Assembly: GCF_000003195.3 (NCBI RefSeq)
Contig: NC_012872.2
Coordinates: 59,873,695-59,937,694, forward strand
DNA from: Sorghum bicolor
Lineage: Eukaryota; Streptophyta; Magnoliopsida; Poales; Poaceae
Reading direction: 5' to 3'
DNA: 64,000 nucleotides
The notes beneath the pieces are model-generated. The model had not been told where the DNA came from, made no database searches, and saw only the letters and a list, made by a program, of their open reading frames with translations. The position numbers were made by a program, and so were the translations under genes. Below are positions 1 to 12,547 of this stretch, one piece after another (the stretch's first letter is position 1; each line of letters opens with the position of its first letter).

Positions 1-258
1 ACTTGAGACAAAGTTAGATAGGAAATTCAAAATTATTACAGACAAAGGGACATTGGATGCCATTGGATTGCATCCAGATGGTCGTGCGAAAAGGTACAAC
101 TGTGACCTGGATACTCAAAAGAGAGTTTTTAGTACATTTAGTTGTCAGTGTTGCTAGTACTGGAATAACTAGACGCTTTAGCAATCCGACAGTATGTGAA
201 ATGTTACAACTGTGACCTGGTAACCCAATAGAGAACTTTTAGCACATTTACTTGTCAA

Positions 259-309
<51 letters not shown>

Positions 310-1167
310 AGGGAGCAAACTCAAATTCCATTACCTAGACGCAACAAAATCACAGCATCAGCATTCCACCAGTTTAAGAGTTCACCACAACAGCAACCAC
401 CATACCAAACTCTGCAACAACCACAAAAGCACCCAGGGGTTTGTGATAAGCTTTGAAACATCGCATGGGCTTGAAACGAATGTTACACCCAGTAACAAAT
501 AGGCTTAACCGCTTAAGCAACCAAAAGCAGTTGCACAAAGCTTCTTTTTCTAAGCTATCTTAACAAGCAAGGTTATGTGGTCATTTTTTACTTTCAGTTG
601 GCATTGTAGTTCCTGATTTACTGAAATACAGAACTACATAGCACATAGATAGATGAGGCTTTGCATGTTGGATCTTTTACTTATATTCGGAAGCAATTTT
701 ACATTTGAACAGGCAGTTCAGTAATATATGCTGTTGGTTTAACATTTTTCCTGTACACCTACTTTATTCAGAATAATATATTGGGAATCTGTATCGAACT
801 TGGTTGAACCTGGTGGCATTGTGGTCAGTACTTTCTCCTATAGGCTTTTTAAATTATATCAAGATTCCTTCATCAGTGATTGAAGTTTATCTTTATGCTT
901 GTATCCTCATCATCTGTAAATTGGCATGAAACTTTCCATCGCATCTCTCTTCAGGTCATAACATCATGTAATCACACAAAGGATGAGCTCCTGCAAGAAG
1001 TAGAAGATTTCACCAAGAGAAAATTTGGCAAGGAGAACGTGGATGAAGGTGCAGGAGATGTGTCTGAGATCTTCCGGTACATAGACCATGTCCGAACATA
1101 TCCTACCATAATGTTTGGAGGAATTGAGGGCTCTCAAGTCTGCACTGTGGCCTTTCAGCGGGTGTGA
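1..1167 (+). CDS. 3' part of an EEF1A lysine methyltransferase-like gene (METTL10/Efm4/AR401 type), 5' end outside window
   Basis: Three exons are visible: 1-93, 772-823 and 955-1167 (stop at 1165-1167). All introns are GT-AG and the phases join: AG|A completes an Arg codon between the first two exons. The encoded piece runs from a DKGTLDAIGLHPDG motif through YWESVSNLVEPGG to an ITSCN motif and a C-terminal FRYIDHVRTYPTIMFGG segment. This order matches the C-terminal half of the seven-beta-strand SAM-dependent methyltransferases that modify elongation factor 1A (METTL10/EEF1AKMT2, yeast Efm4, plant AR401). The SAM-binding glycine motif lies upstream of the window. Family assignment is by recognised motifs; the exact substrate in plants is inference. 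The 3' UTR probably continues to about 1560. Confidence 0.75.
92..257. repeat. Diverged direct duplication (about 108-bp spacing) at a splice donor
   Basis: A block of about 57 bp starting at the splice donor (92-149) recurs at 200-257. The two share tacaactgtgacctgg, then agag.a.ttttag.acattta.ttgtca. The second copy lies wholly in the intron and has lost the AAG|GT donor context. Confidence 0.6.
260..304. repeat. (CA)n microsatellite
   Basis: About 22 uninterrupted AC/CA dinucleotides in the first visible intron of the methyltransferase-like gene. Likely polymorphic in length. Confidence 0.95.
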
Positions 1168-4100
1168 GTGAAAACTGAGGCACACATAGTTCTTGGCCAA
1201 ATGTGTCGCGTTGGATCCAGAAGAAGTGGATAAAAATTTTGTGCTTCACCTGTGGGACTGTTCCTACTGTATTGAGAAACAGTTCAAACTGGGTCTTCTG
1301 TCGTTAGGTCATCTATCCAGGACGGTCGTGTAATTTTAGACGGACCAGACGATGAGACGAGTCAGTCCTGTATTGTCACCGTGGACGTTTCCTCGTATTG
1401 CCATTCCTCTTATACATACGCTAGTCAATTTATTATTACTCTTTCTTGTAAGGAAGAAGTTTCAACTTGTTAACAGTGGATTATTTTAAGTGATCGTCGT
1501 CTATTTATGCAATTGGGCTCAGTACCCTCACAGGTTTTGTTTCCGATAAAGTGTGGTATCATGAACAATGGAGCGCAGACTAGTAGCGCTATGTATCATG
1601 AACTATCTATGTATCCATGTAGAGACTTTCATATTGGCTAGAGCAGAAGGACCGGACGAGTTCTGTTGTCTCGGATCCCAGGACTGCGGTGCTGGGCGGC
1701 CGTCAGCCCTGGCTCCGTTGCCACTTGCCTCATTCCCTCTCCCTCCTCTCTCTTCCCTTAGAAGAGTGTCTCCAAGAGTCTTTCTTAATAAGCTGAGTCA
1801 TCTCCAAGAGTCTTTCTTAATAAGTTGATGGCTCATGATCGGATTTGCTCAATAGAGCACATGTGACCTGTGTTTGAGCCCTGCTCGATGCTGGTTCTCA
1901 TGGTTCTTTTTCATTTCCTTTGCAGCCTCAAGCGCGGATATTTCATAATGGTCAAGGTGATGTATCCGTTGCGGTTGGAGTTTGATGATCTTCAAGTATA
2001 GCCGTGTTTGTGTCTTCAGGTATATATATGTATAGGTCTAACTTGAGCATAGTGTGTATGTGGCGTGAATTTGCGTGTAAGTTTAGATACTACAACTTAT
2101 ACTTGAATATTGAGGCATAAAAAACTCTTCAAATTCTCATCTGTAGAGCTTTTTTTTAATAAAAATAGTTTTTCCATCCTCAAACAACTTCTATATATTC
2201 ATATGCATTTTAGAGAGCTAACTCAGCCCTTCATCTTTAGCTAGCAAAAACCAAGAATAGAATGTACCAATATTTGGAGATCTAACTGAATAAGCTGTGC
2301 AGAGCTTTTTTTTCAACTATATAAAATATCTATTCACATCAATACCTATCAATGTGAAAAAAATATAAAGAGTCTCTTGGAGTTGCTGTAATTGGCACCC
2401 ACGCATCAGCACTATTGCAAGATGCTCGGTTTGTTTACAAAGTGAAAGCAATTTAAAAAGAGGTTTGTTACCGTGCTTGAGAGGAACTAACAGTTCCTCC
2501 CTGCATGATACTAAGGGTATTTTAGTACTTTGATTTCTATCATTAACTCTAACGAAACAGTTGTTTTCATCTCATCAAACAAACGATCTGCGGTTCGTGC
2601 TTTTGCTCCGATCACCGGTCACTGCTTGACTACCTGCTGCCGGACATGTGCTCAGATCTCTGTTGCCCAGCTGCAGCGACGAAGCCAGCAGTGGGGGGCT
2701 CCAGCCCCCCACCCCCTACCGCTGCTGGTCCAGTGGAACTTTTAGTGCTCTCCTTCTAATTTTAGACATAAATTTATAAAATAGGATGAGCTGAGAACTT
2801 TATTTTTTAGATATATTTTTCTGAATTTCATCATTAATCTATATTTACGAGGGGTAATAGTAGAGCTAAGTTGATGTAGAATTGTTATTCAACCCTACCT
2901 AAATTTTTTCATGGCTTCGTCCCTGCCCAGCTGCAAGGTCTTGTCTTCCCCATGCTTGGCAACATGGGCTCGATCGGTGCCACTGTGAGGAGCAACGCGG
3001 TTTCATTTGGTCACGGGCACCTGGAGCTAAAGTTGCTTTAGGTAGTCAATGGCATCATCAAGCTTGGAGGCTTTGTTCGTCTGCACATGCGAAACCATTC
3101 GCCAAAAGCAGCATAACATCAAAGTTAGCTTCCAAATTCCAATAGAACGCAGAACTAGCTCACACATGGAACCAAGCAAGATGACACAAATGGAGAGTCC
3201 CTGTAGCTGACCATGCTCTATTTGGGTGTGGGAGTCTCTGCAGTCTCATCGATTTTAGAATCGTACGTTCTTATCAATACCAAATAGGCCAACCATGGAA
3301 AGAGCGCCGATAGACAAATAGGCCTCCTCTTGTCGTGCGGGGTGCACCGGCCGAACATGAGACAACGATAGATCATCATTCGCTGGCGTCTAATCGTCTC
3401 AGCCACCACCGCTGCTGCCTAATGGAAGGCATGGATTCTGAAATGTCGACATCGGTGTATGCATTTGTGGTTGTGGGATTGAATAGACCGAGATAAGCAG
3501 GAAGAAAACTCTCACAAGTGAAAGTATTATTCTACCCTTAAAAATTAATTAAGAGCTAGTTCCTGGCCCACTAAATTTTAGTTCCGGTCCGCAACTTAAG
3601 TTCTTCTCAATTGGTTTCTCCTAATTTTTAACCATTCGATCTAGCCAAACGAAGGGTTCTCATTAATTCCAAGCACTGTAAAATTTCTCATTTAAAAAAG
3701 CTTCAACATCCTGGCATGCTTACAATATAAATTAGTGAGCATAACTGATGTCAACACAATCTTTTTAGGAGAGGTTTGAGAGAACTTCACTCTATGAAAT
3801 ATAGCTCCACTCCACCAACTCCAAGCCAAATGTCTTAGCTCTACAAAAAGAATGAGGATTCTGGGATTAAATCTAGGGGTTTTGTAGAGCTCTTTAAGGG
3901 GTGCTTCATAAAACTATGGTTTTAGCATGAAGTTGGTGAATTACCCACCATGCCACTAGTCACACACTCTAATCCCTCACCCCTATCTCACACCACCCTG
4001 TTTGCTCCTGAAAGAAGATGCCACCAGACCGCCGCACAGTTGTCTCTATCTGTCTCCCCTTTCAATCGCGGGAACCTCCCAAGCACGAGGACAACTTTGG

Positions 4101-5606
4101 ATCGAGGTTGTCTCGATGCATAGGCGATTCAAATATTATGCTGCCACCGCTGGGACCAAGAAACAAAATTCTTGTTTTTACAACATCAAAATTCTTGACT
4201 TCTAAACCAAAGTTGATTAGTTGCGGCTCGTCTAAGATTGCTACTCAGATTAGTTGCCAATACTCTCATCGATTAGTTGTTGTCTACTACAATAATGTGC
4301 AAAACCAAAAAAGATGCAGTTTGGATCACCATGCAAGGGCCGAGAAAATTCTATAAATGTTCTTGTGGACATGGTTAGTTATCTATTCCATGCATTGCCA
4401 AAAATATGTTGCCATGATTATATTTTGTTATGTCAATGTTGGATGCACACGAGCACTTAATTTTGGCATGAAAAATGTACAAACATTGCAATTGAAGTTT
4501 TCATTTCAATGATAATCCAAAACGGTTAATTATGAAATTATTTTAAACTAATATCAACCACTCACCTATGCTAGATATGTCAAATGTCAAAACATCTATA
4601 GTGCAACCTTCTATAGTGTATCAACTCTAAGGTGTAGAGGCAGATCTAGCCTAGGATTCTAGAAGGGGCTTCCTTCTTTTTCTTTCTTCTTCCTTCCTCC
4701 TTCGCTTCTTCCTTCTTCTTCCACAAAATGAAGGACAGGCTCCAGAGAGGCTCCATTGTGCTGGTGACAGTAGGGGGCTCGAGCCCCTCTAGCCATACTG
4801 TTGGATCCACTTCTGCCACGGCGGGAGGCTAACTCCAGAGTTAAACTGCTCCATATAAGAGCTGGTGCTGTGAGGTTATTTTTGCAGAGTTGGAGCTCCC
4901 CCGAACATGCGCTACTGATGTCATTGTCGAAGAATGCAATTCAAACCTAGGCCGATTTACCTAGTTTTTCTGTTAACGTTATAAATTTCAAGATTTATGT
5001 ATTAGCTTGATGTAGTAGTCTAGAACATCAATAAAGTTTTTCCAAAAAATTATTATGTCACTCGACAAAATTTGAACTAAAAAATCATCATCAGGGGATG
5101 AAAAAAATTCATAGGGGTTGACAAGTTTGAATGAGTTGGAATTTGTGTGGGGTATAGCAAATAGTTTGGTGTGTGGGAGGGGGCGTACTATTTTTTCCTA
5201 TAATCTTTGACATGACCCCCTAAAGAAAAGAATGCATGTACAACATTAACTCAATTTTCCTTAGTGACACCAATCCAACTTCGTCTTCATCACTTGTGAA
5301 GTTGATTGGCTGTATTTTCAGAATTTCTTTTGTACATAGAAACTACTATGAAACACTAAACAATCTCACAATGATTCTATATCCCCATTTTGACAAGCCT
5401 GGAGCTCAAACATTTTTTCAGATATTTACAGAGCCTGCCTCACCAGGAATCACCGTGCAGCTTCCTACCAGATGTTTATGATATGCTGCAAACCCCCTGC
5501 TCCACGAAGTTCTGAAGCCGGCATCTCGTGCACAGCCTGCATTCTCATGAAAGTTCACATTGTGATTATTTGTAAATGAAGCTAGAATTGGAATTCTTCT
5601 TCTTTA
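1168..5606. other. 3' UTR then intergenic DNA with degraded repeats; no gene supported
   Basis: The start is the 3' UTR of the methyltransferase-like gene. Beyond about 1560 the open frames are short and show no recognisable domain or splice structure. Two places carry the same type of repeat text, with 'ggctccagcccc' or 'gggctcgagcccc' next to polypyrimidine (2690-2940 and 4640-4830). They look like fragments of one old dispersed element. A block at 3770-3930 rich in 'ctccactccaccaactcc' also looks repeat-derived. The last few hundred bases (about 5230-5606) probably include the 3' UTR of the minus-strand RING-CH gene. Confidence 0.45.
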
Positions 5607-7290
5607 TCAATATAGTCGGCAGCTCTCATGCGCGATTCGTTTAAAGAAGCTGGAATGGAATGCAAAATGGACCTGGATTCTAAAGATCTGTCGTTGATTG
5701 CACGAATGAAGCAATGCCGTAATTGATATCAAGATGATGTAGATTGGTATGACAATTCCAGCCGTTCTGAACATCAGCAGCTGCATAGGCAGAGTAATTT
5801 GCACAGTTCAGGTGTTCAGTTTGGATATAAATAGGGATTAGTAAGACAATAAATTAATAATGTATCAGATTTACTGCCTTACAGTGATTAGCTCTACTGA
5901 GCACACTTCATGGTTGTGGAGTATAAGCAAGATTGCGTCACGGAGCACCAACAAAACCATCAACTGCAAGTGTGTTAACAAAAAAAAAAACAGATGACTG
6001 CAGAATGAACACTCATGATAAAGTAGGAAATTTGCCCTTTGTAACGCTTACAGCAATGGCAATTACTCGGCAATATATGACGCCTTTCAGGTTGGGACTT
6101 TGAGAATCAACGCTTGATGTGCCATCAGCTTGATCCGAGGTGTGACCATAACTAGCACCGAGGTTTTCTCGTATTTCTCCAGCTGCCCTATAATGGGATT
6201 AACTTTAATTACCAGGTGACCCATGAACGATCAGCTTTCAGACCTTTGCAATGTCCATTTTTTAGAGAGATAGTAGAGGCATAAAGCACCGACCGGTACC
6301 TTAAATTTATTAGGTTCCTTCCATGCCGAAACAAAGGAGCAGTGTAGTTTGGTTTCAATTGCTGTGGCATCAAAGAGCAGAAAAAAGAAGTCAGACAACA
6401 GTAGTGTCCTGTCAATCAGCACCGTAGACTCAATAGTGGTTTTTTCTCATCCTTTTTATGACTACATAGTAAATCTGAAGTGGACATTTTCAGCTTAAGG
6501 GAAAACAAAACCTAAATTGCTATTAAGGAAAGAAAAGTGCTAAAACATATAGCTGCTTCTTGTCGTGTAGTAGTTCTGTTGAGAATGATTGGTTATGATA
6601 AGGAAGTTTGGGAAAGCATTACCTGCAAGCATATCTCACATATGGTGTCTCCCTTCTCGTTACACCACCGCTGGACGCATCTGTGGTGAGCGTACTGCAA
6701 CCAGCAACAAACTGATTCAAGTAAAACTATCTGTTGCAACAAACTGAATTTCAAACAGGTTTGGCTGGTTATTCTGTTCAGCAGCATCAGTCGATCAAGG
6801 CTAGTTTCTTTGTGTGTTCTTATTAGCGATCGTTTTTTCTTTCAAGCACCTATTTGCGATCGTTTCAGCAACCCCTTTACTCACAGTAAATATTTTTTTT
6901 TCAAAAAAAAAAACAAGAGTCTGTAACCGTATTCCGATGCAAGTTAGCTTCAATTCATAGGGTAGCCAAACACCAAACTGGAACACCGAAAAGAGAAGCA
7001 GGGGAAAGTAAGCTGGCCTTCAAGCTGCCCTTGCAGGAGCAGGGGGTCTCCATGTAAGCCTCGTCACCTTCCTCTTGGCAGATTCTGCACTCCACCATGA
7101 CGCCACTCTTGGCCTTGCCCTTGCCCAGCTGAACATCTTCTTCAGGAAGAACGACGGAGGGATCGGTCTGGTCGTAGCTGCCGGCGGCTGTGGAAGCTAC
7201 GGCGGCATCGGCAAAGGCCTCGTGGACAGCGGACTGGAGCGTCGACTCCGTGAGCAGCCGGCCCGTCATCAGCGCGAAGTGGTCCGCCAT
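5607..7290 (-). CDS. RING-CH (RINGv, MARCH-type) membrane E3 ubiquitin ligase, 265 aa, six exons
   Basis: Exons on the minus strand are 7290-7018, 6694-6623, 6361-6300, 6187-6052, 5963-5883 and 5780-5607, totalling 798 bp with every phase closing. The RING-CH finger has C68-x2-C71, C84-x-C86, x7, H94-x2-C97 and C110-x2-C113: the C4HC3 pattern. A conserved KPNYTAP segment follows. Two hydrophobic stretches (about residues 172-197 and 209-235) are probable membrane segments. Plant proteins of this class are E2-recruiting, membrane-anchored E3 ligases; the substrate is unknown. The ATG at 7290 opens a frame with the usual MADHF-like N-terminus. Intron 1 has no GT donor at the conserved boundary, where the DNA reads AAG|GCCAGC. 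The first GT that keeps frame would insert about 14 residues and break the C-x7-H spacing, so I infer a GC-AG intron. Confidence 0.85.
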
Positions 7291-8153
7291 TCTCGAGCTG
7301 CTGCTGCTGCTGCTAGCTTCCGGAGACGCAGACGCGCGCTGGAGATGGAATCAGCACAAACCTGCTGTGGTGGTCGGCATGCGCGCGGCGGCGATCACTG
7401 GAACGCTGAAACAAAAGTTTCTTCAGAGTTCAGAATAACGAACGACGCCGCCAAACTCGTACTTGAATTTTGAACCACGATCTCCGATACGAAAACGCTG
7501 TGCTATCTAGGAACACGGGAGCACGAGCATGGCACGATCGAGGCCGCTGAAAAGAGTGTCGTTTTGACCATCTTTTTCTGCTGAGCTCGCTCAGGGTCAG
7601 GGTAGAAAGGGAAAAGAAAGAGGCATGGAGGTGGTGAAAAAGGAGGCTACCTGGGTCCTGGGCAAAGAGAACGGAGGCCAGCCGACTAGCTGAGACAGAA
7701 AGAAAAGGCGGGAGGTGGTTTTCACGGCACGGGACGTGTTATAGCACACGCGCATCAAGTTTGTCTCTGGCCGCCGCAAAGATCCTGGTCCTGCTTGGCT
7801 TTCTCCACGTCCACGAACAGAGAGAGGAAGGAAGAAACGCAAGGATGCGATGCGATGCGATGCAAAGGCCGCGGAGAAGGCAAAGGAGCAGGAGCAGGGC
7901 AAGTAAGGAAGAGCAGAGGCAAATTAAGGCGACGAGACAAGGAGGAGAGACTTGCGAAGCGGGACTAGGATAACTGAATGAATTCCTAGAGACCCTGGAT
8001 GGTATGAAGAACATAAGATTCGGGTTAACAGTTGGCCGCATCCTACACTGGTCCCTCTCGGCATTTGGCCTTTCTTGCTCCGGAGAACAATCTGATTCCG
8101 ACCCTGCCTCACGATTCGTGCGATAGAATCACGGTGGTCCCGTTACTGTTTTA

Positions 8154-8384
8154 GAGCAAGTATAATAACATGTTGGAAATAGACTGAATGCTAGGGAATG
8201 CTAGGGTGGAGGAGACAGAGAGAAAAAAGCTTATATCCGACTTAGACATGAGACAAAAAAAACTTTGTGAGAGACAAATGACCTATGTATTAGTAGCGAA
8301 GAGTTCACTACTATATAGGTAAGCTGAGATATGGGTTATAAAGATCCTTACAACCTACGATTGATTATGTTATTAGCCTTGCTC
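8154..8384. mobile_element. Tourist-type MITE (GAGCAAG family)
   Basis: The terminal inverted repeat begins GAGCAAGTATAATAACA and ends TGTTATTAGCCTTGCTC. It is flanked by TTA on both sides (8151-8153 and 8385-8387), the target duplication of PIF/Harbinger-related MITEs. The same family occurs at 36677-36911. Confidence 0.8.
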
Positions 8385-8869
8385 TTATACTGATGATGAT
8401 AATAATAATAAGTGATTGATTGATTCATCAGGATAACGACATCTGATTTTTTTTTCCCGAATGATGGACTTTGTTAGAAGAAAAAAGTTGATACAAGTTG
8501 TATGGGTAAAAAAAGTTACCACAAAATCACTGAAATGGTGCATTATGGACTCCGATTTATTTCTAGGGCGAATCTAGCAGGGGGTACTTTTAACAAAGGA
8601 CAACCTCATTAAGAAGAATTAGAAAGACAATTAGAAGTGTTGTTTCTATAATTTTAACGAAACCATTGAACATCTTTTATTCGATGGTCATCATGCCAAA
8701 ACAATATGGAGGACAATTTATATAGCAATTGGGTTAATCCCTCGCAGCTCTGTATCCCAAATGTTAGGGAGTTGATTATCAAATTTTGATTTAAAAGAGA
8801 GGAAATATTCTGTTTAGGGGTACGTAGCTGCTTTATGTTAGCGTGATGAGTTGATGACGAAACAAATGA

Positions 8870-9201
8870 GGGCCTGTTTGGTACAGCTCACAACAGCTTC
8901 ATGAGCTGTTGTGAGCTGTTTTTTTTTTTGCCAAACACTTATTTTCAAAACAGCTTCATGGGTGAAGCTGTTTTTCTACTCCTCTCACAAAGACATAAGT
9001 TGGATAAGCTGGAAAAAAGTAGCTTATTGCAGCTTCTCCCTCATTTCTCTCTCTCAACTATGCATGAAGTAGTTGATGAAGCTATTTTTTTTGCCAAACA
9101 TTTTCTCCAAAACAGCTCAGCTTCATATAGAAAGTCACTCATGAAGCTATTTTCTAAAAAAACAGCTTTACTAGTGAAGTTGAGCTGTGCTAAACAAGCC
9201 C
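8870..9201. mobile_element. MITE with GGGCCTGTTTGGTACAGCTC-type ends
   Basis: The left end GGGCCTGTTTGGTACAGCTC pairs with the right end GAGCTGTGCTAAACAAGCCC. TGA flanks both sides (8867-8869 and 9202-9204). The interior repeats 'aacagctt' and 'gaagct' motifs in both orientations, so the transcript could fold extensively. PIF/Harbinger-like by ends and 3-bp duplication. Confidence 0.75.
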
Positions 9202-9723
9202 TGAGTCTTTCTAGGGACCACTGCGCTAGAGTAGAAAGACATGCATATTTTGTATTTCTTGTTTTCCTGATTCATCAGCAATATCGCTGAAACTATGTAA
9301 TAATGTAAACACTGTATGCGGTGGCAGAAGCGGGAAGTCACTTCTATTTTCTAAAAAAGTGGGCCTAGCACATGTTTCTCGTTGCCAACTAGCAAAAGTT
9401 CAAGAATATATAGCACTAATAACAGGTTTGGTCTATCATAGATTTTCCAGTTGAATTGAATCTTTTTGTTTGAAAGGAAAGGATTATTTTGAATTTAATC
9501 AAACAAGAAAGGATGAAGTTGATTTTTTTCAAACAATATTGTTTTTGATTTACTCGAACATGCAGGATTTTCACTTGTTTTTTCGCAACTTAGGATTTTC
9601 TGTTTGTGCATTACTTTTTTCTTGACAACATTTCTTTTTGATGAAAATTTCTGAGAGAGAAGAATTGCCTGGCGGTGGATGTAGCTATAGCCACTTTTAT
9701 GTTTAGGGTTTTTCTGGAATTTA

Positions 9724-9954
9724 GGCCCATGTCTTGTGAACCCTGCAACTCCCGTTACATGCCTGCTGAAATGGGCCAAGGCCATTCTTCTCTCGCAAAA
9801 CGAAGCCCATTATAATGGTACCCAATCCAGTATCCAGGAATAAAAAATATACGTTCCTCTCATTCAACGGCTGCGATCGATCCCCTGAATCAAACTCCAC
9901 GGTGCTGCTACTGCTAAACCCTAGTGCCCCTGCCCGCGCCGCCTACGTATAAAA
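9724..9954 (+). promoter_or_regulatory. RACK1 promoter: site II elements, telo-box and TATA box
   Basis: Upstream of RACK1 are three site II-type motifs: GGCCCA at 9724-9729, TGGGCC at 9772-9777 and AGCCCA at 9804-9809. A telo-box AAACCCTA lies at 9916-9923 and a TATA box TATAAAA at 9948-9954. A further ACCCTAACCCT run lies at 10015-10025 in the leader. Telo-box plus site II (TGGGCY) is the established promoter signature of plant ribosomal-protein and other growth-linked translation genes (TCP-factor responsive). This fits RACK1, a ribosome-bound protein. Confidence 0.75.
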
Positions 9955-10035
9955 CACCACGCCTCCTTCTCCGGCCGTGTTCCTTCCCTTCTCACTCAGC
10001 GCCGCCGCGGCTCTACCCTAACCCTCCCCACCACC

Positions 10036-11861
10036 ATGGCCGGCGCACAGGAGACCCTGGTGCTCGCCGGCGTGATGCGCGGCCACAACGGCGTGGTGAC
10101 GGCGATCGCCACCCCCATCGACAACTCCGATCTCATCGTCTCCTCCTCCCGCGACAAGTCGCTGCTGGTCTGGGACCTCAGGAACCCCGTCCAGGCCGCC
10201 GGGGACGGCACCACCACCGCCGACTACGGCGTCCCACTCCGCCGCCTTACAGGCCACTCCCACTTCGTCCAGGACGTCGTCCTCAGCTCCGACGGCCAGT
10301 TCGCGCTCTCGGGGTCCTGGGACGGCGATCTCCGTCTCTGGAATCTCACCACGGGCGAAACTACCTGCCGCTTCGTCGGCCACGAGAAGGACGTCCTCTC
10401 CGTCGCCTTCTCCGCCGACAACCGCCAGATCGTGTCCGCGTCCCGTGATCGCACCATCAAGCTGTGGAACACCCTCGGCGAATGCAAGTACACAATTGGC
10501 GGCGACCTTGGCGGCGCCGAGGGCCACAATGGCTGGGTTTCGTGCGTCCGCTTCTCGCCTAATACCTACCAACCGACGATCGTCTCCGGCTCCTGGGACC
10601 GCAGTGTCAAGGTGTGGAACCTCACCAATTGCAAGCTTCGCTGCACTCTCCAAGGTCACGGCGGTTACGTCAACGCCGTCGCTGTGAGCCCTGACGGCTC
10701 GCTGTGCGCCTCCGGAGGGAAAGACCATGTTACCCTGCTGTGGGACCTGACCGAGGGCAAGAGGCTGTACGCGCTCGACGCGGGTGACATCATCCACTCG
10801 CTCTGCTTCTCGCCCAACCGCTACTGGCTCTGCGCAGCGACACAGGAATCCATAAAGATCTGGGATCTTGAATCAAAGCACGTTGTCCAGGATCTCAAGC
10901 CTGAGGTATCGTCTACCAAAGATCAGGTTAGTCTTCCGACCATCATTTCACTTTTTTTTATGTTGCTATTGATAATTGTAATTGTAATCATGTAGAGATG
11001 TTCATGTGTCATTGATTGATTTCTGATTGTTGCCACTATATGGTATATGTTCATATTTTATTGGTCATAACTCAGTCTTATAGGTCTTAGCTATAATGAT
11101 GTTGCCTGCATTACAGCATTAGGATGATGAATATGTGTAGTTTTATATGAACTGAATATATTGTATCATGCTGGTTTACCAACTGCAGTTTTGATGTTTT
11201 ATCTAGTTGTGCTGTACTGGCAGTACATTGAACTGAATTGCAATTTAAAGGATTGTTTGTTTTATGAGATTTGTGTATGCTCTGAATTATTGTCTGGTTG
11301 AGCTGCTACTCAATAGTTCAGTTATATATAAGAACATATAGTATCTATATGTATATATGCAGCTTAAATTGTAAATGCAGGTCGCTCCTTGTGTGGACTT
11401 TATGCTGTGAAGCCACATAACTGTTATCCATCCATTACATTAAGCAAGATACATTAAACTTGTTATTAGATTGCTTGCGGTATCTGTATTAGAAGAAAGA
11501 TTGTGTTCCCTGCCCTTGTTGACACTTTGTGTTCAATCTCAACCGTCTCAATTTATTTGTCATGTTTGAAGAAGGTGTTAAAAAACCCCAACCATTTTAT
11601 ATTATTGGGTGAAAACTTGCTGTTATTCTTAAGACTTGTTATAAGCATGTTACTACATTGTTATTTTCTATCTCATGATTTATGGTATTATAAAAGCCAC
11701 TTTGGTGAAGTTGTACTTTTGAAACTTACATACTATTTGGTGTAACAATGCAGATGCTCTACTGCACATGCTTGAGCTGGAGTGCTGATGGAAGCACGCT
11801 CTATGCTGGTTACACTGATGGAAGCATCCGGATCTATAAGATTTCTGCATATGGCTACTAG
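10036..11861 (+). CDS. RACK1: RACK1, WD40 ribosome-associated scaffold (G-protein beta-like), 332 aa, two exons
   Basis: Exon 1 is 10036-10926 and exon 2 is 11754-11861, joined by an 827-bp GT-AG intron in phase 0. The ATG sits in an accaccATGg context. The protein is a seven-bladed WD40 propeller: repeats close with LLVWDL, LRLWNL, IKLWNT, VKVWNL, TLLWDL, IKIWDL and, from exon 2, IRIYKI. The [22 protein letters not shown] and GHGGYV starts are all present. The SRDKSLLVW segment and the [23 protein letters not shown] region are typical of RACK1. RACK1 binds the head of the 40S ribosomal subunit and scaffolds kinases and signalling proteins in the cytoplasm. The long insertion before the last blade is the normal plant form. 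No defect is visible. Identification is near certain. Confidence 0.97.
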
Positions 11862-12547
11862 GTCTAAATAATGAATTCGTTTTGATAGTCTTGTCATGGG
11901 AAATGGCTCTGTTATTTTAGTTTTTTTTTACTGTTTGAAGGCACAATATTTGCCAAGTACTTCTGCTTAATTCACTTTATATCAGTAGCTTCAGTCATGA
12001 GATATGGATACTGTGGAAATAGGATCTGTTTTCGGTTTTTTTGGACTCCTTTTATCCTACATCGTGCAATCGATGGTGCCACATTCAATCCCGTGATGCT
12101 GGTATAATCAATATTTCTTATGGCCACATTTTTTCTTGGAAATTTTAAATAACAAAATATGGTATCATCAAATGCTTTTAGGATTTAATTGCTGATATGA
12201 CAATATGTTGGCTCAGGACACGCTAGACGCTACAACCCTCTTATCTCCAACTTTCCGCAAACTCAAGAGGGTCGCTTCGCTTATTGGTTTGTTTATTTGT
12301 ACGAACTTTTTAATGTACTTATAACTAGATGTATCAATGAGACCAATCCAAGGGATTCTATATTCTTTCTGAATGCTAGGAATAGAGATTGTGATGAAAA
12401 ATTACTATTCAACAGCTTCTCTAAATGGTCATCCAAATATAGTCATTGTCTATTTTGTATTTTTTGCTAGCCAAATATAGAAGACAAGAATGACTCTGTA
12501 GAGTGCGCATGAGATTTAATAAAACTGTTGGATAGTGAAAAGATATA

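Larger units (their letters stand above)
7291..9700. other. Upstream region of the RING-CH gene and repeat-rich spacer
   Basis: From 7291 to about 8100 lies the GC-rich 5' region of the minus-strand RING-CH gene. It includes a (GCT)n run near 7298-7315 and purine-rich DNA at 7600-7960. Frames here overlap on both strands without domains and are taken as composition artefacts. Two MITEs follow (8154-8384 and 8870-9201). I see no gene between 8100 and 9700. Confidence 0.5.

Noticed and set aside
1568..1828. An 86-codon frame downstream of the methyltransferase-like gene
   Set aside because: No domain, no splice partners and low-complexity Pro/Ser/Leu content.
9924..10797. Long frames overlapping RACK1 exon 1 in other phases and on the minus strand
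   Set aside because: They lack domains and arise from the GC-rich third-position bias of the WD40 frame.
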